Shown in pieces: positions 58,561-64,000 of a stretch of 64,000 nt of DNA (positions are counted from its first letter, which is position 1; every line of letters begins with the position of its first letter). The position numbers were made by a program, and so were the translations under genes. This DNA is from Petrolisthes cinctipes (taxonomy: Eukaryota > Arthropoda > Malacostraca > Decapoda > Porcellanidae). A model generated the notes under the pieces. It was not told where the DNA came from and searched no databases. It saw nothing but the letters and a program-made list of their open reading frames with translations. The DNA lies in assembly GCA_033782935.1 (NCBI GenBank), contig JAWQEG010000490.1, positions 588,001-652,000 of the forward strand, read 5' to 3'.

Positions 58561-61500
58561 TTGTTCTGGTCCTGTATTTTGAAAATATTCTAGCACTGAC
58601 TATGCATGTACAGATCGCATCTGGGACCCAAAAATATCGAATTTTCGGGTGTTTTGAAAATGAATTTGAGATAAAAACGGGTACTGAAGATGCATGCACA
58701 TATCGACTTTGGACACCTACAATATCGATTTTCAGCATGTTTTGGACCTGTATTTTAAAAATATTCTGTCACTGAGTAGGCATGTACAGATCGCTTCTGG
58801 GCCCCAATAAAATCGTATATTCGGGAGTTTTGAGCCTGAATTTGGGATGTAAACGGGTACTGAAGATGCATGCACATATCGACTTTGGTCACCTAAAATA
58901 TCGATTTTCAGCTTGTTCTGGTCCTGTATTTTGAAAATATTCTAGCACTGACTATGCATGTACAGATCGCATCTGGGACCCAAGAATATCGAATTTTCGG
59001 GCGTTTTGAGCCTGAATTTGAAATATAAACGAGTACAGAAGATGCATGCACATATCGATTTTAGGCACCTAAAATATAGATTTTCAACTTGTTTTTGTGC
59101 CTGTATTTTAAAAATATTCTAACATTGAGTAGGCATGTACAGATAACTTCTGGGACCCAAAAAAATCGAATTTTAGGGTGTTTTGAGACTGAATTTGAGA
59201 TATAAACGGGTAATGAATATTCATACACATATCGACTTTGGACACCTAAAATATCGATTTTGAGCATGTTTTGGGCCTATATTTTGAAAATATTCTAACA
59301 CTGAGTAGGCATGTACAGATCGCTTCTGGGACCCAAAAATATCGAATTTTCGGGTGTTTTGAGCCTGAATTTGAGATATAAACAGGTACTGAAGATGCAT
59401 GCCCATATCGACTTTGGGCACCCAAAATATCGATTTTAAGCAATTTTTAGGTCAGTATCTTTAAAAAATTCTAGCAAGGAGTAGGTATGTACAGATCACT
59501 TCTGGGACCCAAAAATATCGAATTTTCGGGTGTTTTTAGCCTGAATTTCGGATATAAACGGTTATAGGAGATGCATACACATATTGACTTTGGGCACCTA
59601 AAATATCGATTTTGAGCATGTTTTGGGCCTGTATATTGAAAACACTCTAACACGGAGTAGGCAAGTACAGATCGCTTCGGGGATTCAAAAAAATCGAATT
59701 TTCGGGCGTTTTAAGCCTGAATTTGGGATATAAACGGGTACAGAAGATGCATGCACATATTGACTTTGGGCACCTAAAATATCGATTTTCAGCATGTTTT
59801 GGGCCTGTATAATGAAAATACTCTAACACGGAGTAGGCATGTACAAATCGCTTCTGGGACCCAAAAAAATCGAATTTTCGCGTGTTTTGAGCCTAAATTT
59901 GAGATATAAACGGGTACAAAAGATGCATGCACATATCGACTTTGGACACCTAAAATATCGATTTTGAGCATGTTTTGAGCCTATATTTTGAAAACATTCA
60001 AGCACTGAGTAGGCATGTACAGATCGTTTATGGGACCCAAAAATATCGAATTTTTGGCTGTTTTGAGAATAAATATGAGATAAAAACGGGTACTGAAGAT
60101 GCATGCTCAAATTGACTTGGGCACCTAAAATATCGATTTTTAGCATGTTTAGGCCTATATTTTAAAAATATTCTAGCACTGATTAGGCATGTACAGATCG
60201 CTTCTGGGACCATTAAATATCGAATTTTCGGGCATTTTGAGCCTGAATTTGAGATATAAACGGGTACTGAAGATGCATTCACATATCGACTTTGGACACC
60301 TACAATATCGATTTTCAGCATGTTTTGGACCTGTATTTTGAAAATATTCTGTCACTGAGTAGGCATGTACAGATCGCTTCTGGGCCCCAATAAAATCGAA
60401 TATTCTGGTGTTTTGAGCCTGAATTTGGGATGTAAATGGGTACAGAAGATGCATGCAAATATTGACTTGGTCACCTAAAATATCGATTTTCAGCTTGTTC
60501 TGTTCCTGTATTTTGAAAATATTCTAGCACTGACTATGCATGTACAGATCGCATCTGGGACCCAAGAATATCAAATTTTCGGGCGTTTTGAGCCTGAATT
60601 TGAAATATAAACGAGTACAGAAGATGCATGCACATATCGATTGATGGCACCTAAAATATCGATTTTCAATTTGTTTTTGTTCCTGTAATTTGAAAATATT
60701 CTAACACTGAATAGGCATGTACAGATAACTTCTGGGATAAAAAAATATCGAATTTTAGGGTGTTTTGAGCCTGAATGTGAGATATAAAAGGGTACCCAAG
60801 ATGCATACACATATTGACTTTGGGCACCTAAAATATCGATTTTCAGCATGTTTTGGGACTGAATTTTGAAAATACTTTAACACGGAGTAGGCATGTACAG
60901 ATCGCCTCTGGGACCCAAAAATATCGAATTCTCGGATGTTTTGAGCTTGTATTTGTGATATAAACAGGTACAGAAGATGCATGCACATATCGACTTTGGA
61001 CACCTAAAATATCGATTTTTAGCATGTTTTGGGCCTGTATATTGAAAATACTCTAACACGGAGTAAGCATGTACACATCGCTTCTGGGACCCAAAAAAAT
61101 CGAATTTTCCGAGGGTTTTGAGCCTAAATTTGAGATATAAACGGGTACAAAAGATGCATGCACATATCGACTTTGGACACCTAAAATATCGATTTTGAGC
61201 ATGTTTTAGGCCTATATTTTAAAAATATTCTATCACTTAGTAGGCATGTACAGATCGCTTCTGGGACCCAAAAATATCGAATTTTCGGGTGTTTTGAGAA
61301 TGAATTTGAGATAAAAAAGGGTACTGAAGATGCATGCTCATATTGACTTGGGCACCTAAAATATCGATTTTGAGCATGTTTTAGGCCTATATTTTAAAAA
61401 TATTCTAGCACTGATTAGGCATGTACAGATCGCTTCTGGATCCATTAAATATCAAATTTTCGGGTGTTTTGAGACTGAATTTGAGATATAAACGGGTACT

Positions 61501-64000
61501 GAATATTCATACACATATTGACTTTGGGCACCTAAAATATCTATTTTCAGCATGATTTGGGACTGAATTTTGAAAATACTTTAACACGGAGTAGGCATGT
61601 ACAGATCGCTTCTGGGACCCAAAAATATCGATTTTTCGGATGTTTTGAGCTTGAATTTGTGATATAAACGGGTACAGAAGATGCATGCACATATCAACTT
61701 TGGACACCTAAAATATCGATTTTGAGCATGTTTTGGGCCTATATTTTGAAAATATTCTTGCACTGATTAGGCATGTACAGATCGCTTCTGTGACCCAAAA
61801 ATATCGAATTTTCGGGTGTTTTGAGCCTGAATTTGTGATATAAACGGGTACTGAAGATGCATGCACATATCGATTGATAGCACCTAAAATAACAATTATT
61901 AACTAGTTTTTCTGCATGTATTTTGAAAATATTTTAACATTAAGTAGGCATTTACAGATCGCTTCTGGGACCCAAAAATATCAAATTTTCGGGTGTTTTG
62001 AGCCTGAATTTGAGATATAAACGGGTACTGAAGATGCATGCCCATATCGACTTTGGGCACCCAAAATATCGATTTTGAGCATTTTTTGGGTCAGTATTTT
62101 GAAAATATTCTAGCACTGAGTAGGCATGTACAGATCGCTTCTGGGACCCTAAAATATCGAATTTTCGGGTGTTTTGAGCCTGAATTTGAGATATAAACGG
62201 GTACTGAAGATGAATGTACATATCGACTTTGGGCTTCCAAAATATCAATTTTTAGCATGTTTTGGGCATATATTTTGAAAATATTCTAGCACTGAGTAGG
62301 CATGTACAGATCGCTTCTGGGACCCAAAATTATCGAATTTTCGGGTGTTTTGAGCCTGAATTTGAGATATAAACAGGTACTGAAGATGCATCCCCATATC
62401 GACTTTGGGCACCCAAAATATCGATTTTGAGCATTTTTGGGGTCAGTATCTTGAAAACATTCTAGCAAGGAGTAGGTATGTACAGATTACTTCTGGGACC
62501 CAAAAATATCGAATTTTCGGGTGCTTTGAGCCTGAATTTCGGATATAAACGTGTACATAAGAAGCATACACATATTGACTTTGGGCACCTAAAATATCGA
62601 TTTTCAGCATGTTTTGGGCCTGTATATTGAAAATACTCTAACACGGAGTAGGCATGTACAGATCGCTTCTGGGACCCAAAAATATCGAATTTTCGGGTGT
62701 TTTGAGCCTAAATTTGAGATATAAACGGGTATAAAAGATCCATGCACATATCGACTTTGGACACCTAAAATATCGATTTTGAGCATGTTTTGAGCCTATA
62801 TTTGGAAAACATTCTATCACTGAGTAGGCACGTACAAATCGCTTCTGGGACCCAAAAATATCGAATTTTCGGGTATTTTGAGAATGAATTTGAGATAAAA
62901 ACGGGTACTGAAGATGCATGCTCATATTGACTTGGGCACCTAAAATATCGATTTTTAGCAAGTTTAGGCCTATATTTTAAAAATATTCTAGCACTGATTA
63001 GGTATGTACAGATCGCTTCTGGGACCATTAAATATCGATTTTCGGGTCTTTTGAGCCTGAATTTGAGATATAAACGTGTACTGAAGATGCATGCACATAT
63101 CGACTTTGGACACCTACAATATCGATTTTCAGCATGTTTTGGACCTGTATTTTGAAAATATTCTGTCACTGAGAAGGCATGTACAGATCGCTTCTGGGCC
63201 CCAATAAAATCGAATAATCGGGTGTTTTGAGCCTGAATTTGGGATGTAAATGGGTACAGAAAATGCATGCAAATATTGACTTGGTCACCTAAAATATCGA
63301 TTTTCAGTTTGTTCTGGTCCTGTATTTTGAAAATATTCTAGCACTGACTATGCATGTACAGATCGCATCTGGGACCCAAGAATATCGAATTTTCGGGCGT
63401 TTTGAGCCGGAATTTGAAATGTAAACGAGTACAGAAGATGCATGCACATATCGATTTTGGGCACCTACAATATCGATTTTCAACTTGTTTTTGTTCCTTT
63501 ATTTTGAAAATATTCTAACACTGAATAGGCATGTACAGATAACTTCTGGGATCCAAAAATATCGAATTTTAGGGTGTTTTGAGCCTGAATTTGAGATATA
63601 AAAGGGTACTGAAGATCCATACACATATTGACTTTGGGCACCTAAAATATCGATTTTCAGCATGTTTTGGGACTGAATTTTGAAAATACTTTAACACGGA
63701 GTAGGCATGTACAGATCGCCTCTAGGACCCAAAAATATCGAATTCTCGGATGTTTTGATCTTGAATTTGTGATATAAACGGGTACAGAAGATGCATGCAC
63801 ATATCGAATTTGGACACCTAAAATATAGATTTTTAGCATGTTTTGGGCCTGTATATTGAAAATACTCTAACACGGAGTAGGCATGTACAGATATCTTCTG
63901 GGACCCAAAAAAATCGAATTTTCGGGTGTTTTGAGCCTAAATTTGAGATATAAACGGGTACAAAAGATGCATGTACATATCGACTTTGGACACCTAAAAT

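Larger units (their letters stand above)
38204..64000. repeat. 176-bp satellite array, right arm
   Basis: The same satellite resumes in register directly after the retrotransposon and runs to the end of the window (about 147 monomers), in the same orientation as the left arm. It contains several multi-monomer duplications, listed separately. Sub-types seen here include monomers with GGGACCATTAAATATCG, monomers with GGGCCCCAATAAAATCG or GGGCCCCCATAAAATCG, and monomers lacking a stretch of ~34 bp. No second transposon, RNA gene or host gene is visible in this arm. Confidence 0.97.

Noticed and set aside
38204..64000. A second transposon or inverted segment in the right arm
   Set aside because: The monomers stay in one orientation and in register apart from small deletions; no foreign sequence is seen.

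Overview
This window is eukaryotic, not prokaryotic. About 85% of it is a head-to-tail satellite DNA array with a 176-bp monomer, roughly 60% A+T. It is interrupted once, by a single full-length LTR retrotransposon of the Ty3/gypsy superfamily that carries an env gene (errantivirus-like). The env protein resembles the insect errantivirus Env / baculovirus F type of fusion protein, so the host is most likely an arthropod. Nothing in the sequence fixes the species. I see no host protein-coding gene, no CRISPR array and no bacterial operon. The many short open frames in the satellite are by-products of the repeat.

Layout: (1) 1-28776, satellite array, all monomers in one orientation. The first ~6 kb is the more divergent part. 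From ~6.7 to 22.7 kb there are nested multi-monomer duplications, and from ~22.7 kb a 14-monomer (2463-bp) higher-order repeat begins. (2) 28777-38203, the retrotransposon, transcribed on the minus strand. Its 5' LTR is at 37439-38203. Inward from it come a tRNA-Leu-type primer binding site, a leader with a strong splice donor, gag, pol, env, a 3' UTR, and the 3' LTR at 28777-29499. It is flanked by a 4-bp target duplication (CCTA). (3) 38204-64000, the same satellite resumed in register, with duplications of 9, 10, 15, 25 and 35 monomers, including a ~4.9-kb block repeated 6158 bp away.

How the element should work: one genomic RNA encodes Gag (nucleocapsid) and Pol (protease, reverse transcriptase, RNase H, integrase). 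Pol is in the same frame as Gag, separated by one UGA, which points to readthrough or reinitiation instead of the usual frameshift. Env is best explained by a spliced RNA joining the leader donor to an acceptor six bases before the env ATG. All three genes are open and the two LTRs differ by only about four substitutions, so the insertion is young. One visible defect is that the protease active-site motif reads Asp-Thr-Arg instead of Asp-Thr-Gly.

Most notable observations: the 176-bp monomer is itself a diverged dimer of two 88-bp halves (61/88 identical without gaps). The 5' LTR alone carries a perfect 36-bp palindrome flanked by a 6-bp duplication. Where the polypurine tract should be there is a 14-base match to the 5' part of tRNA-Leu, the same tRNA family that fits the primer binding site. 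An undisrupted paralogue of the insertion site is present at about 40.5 kb.
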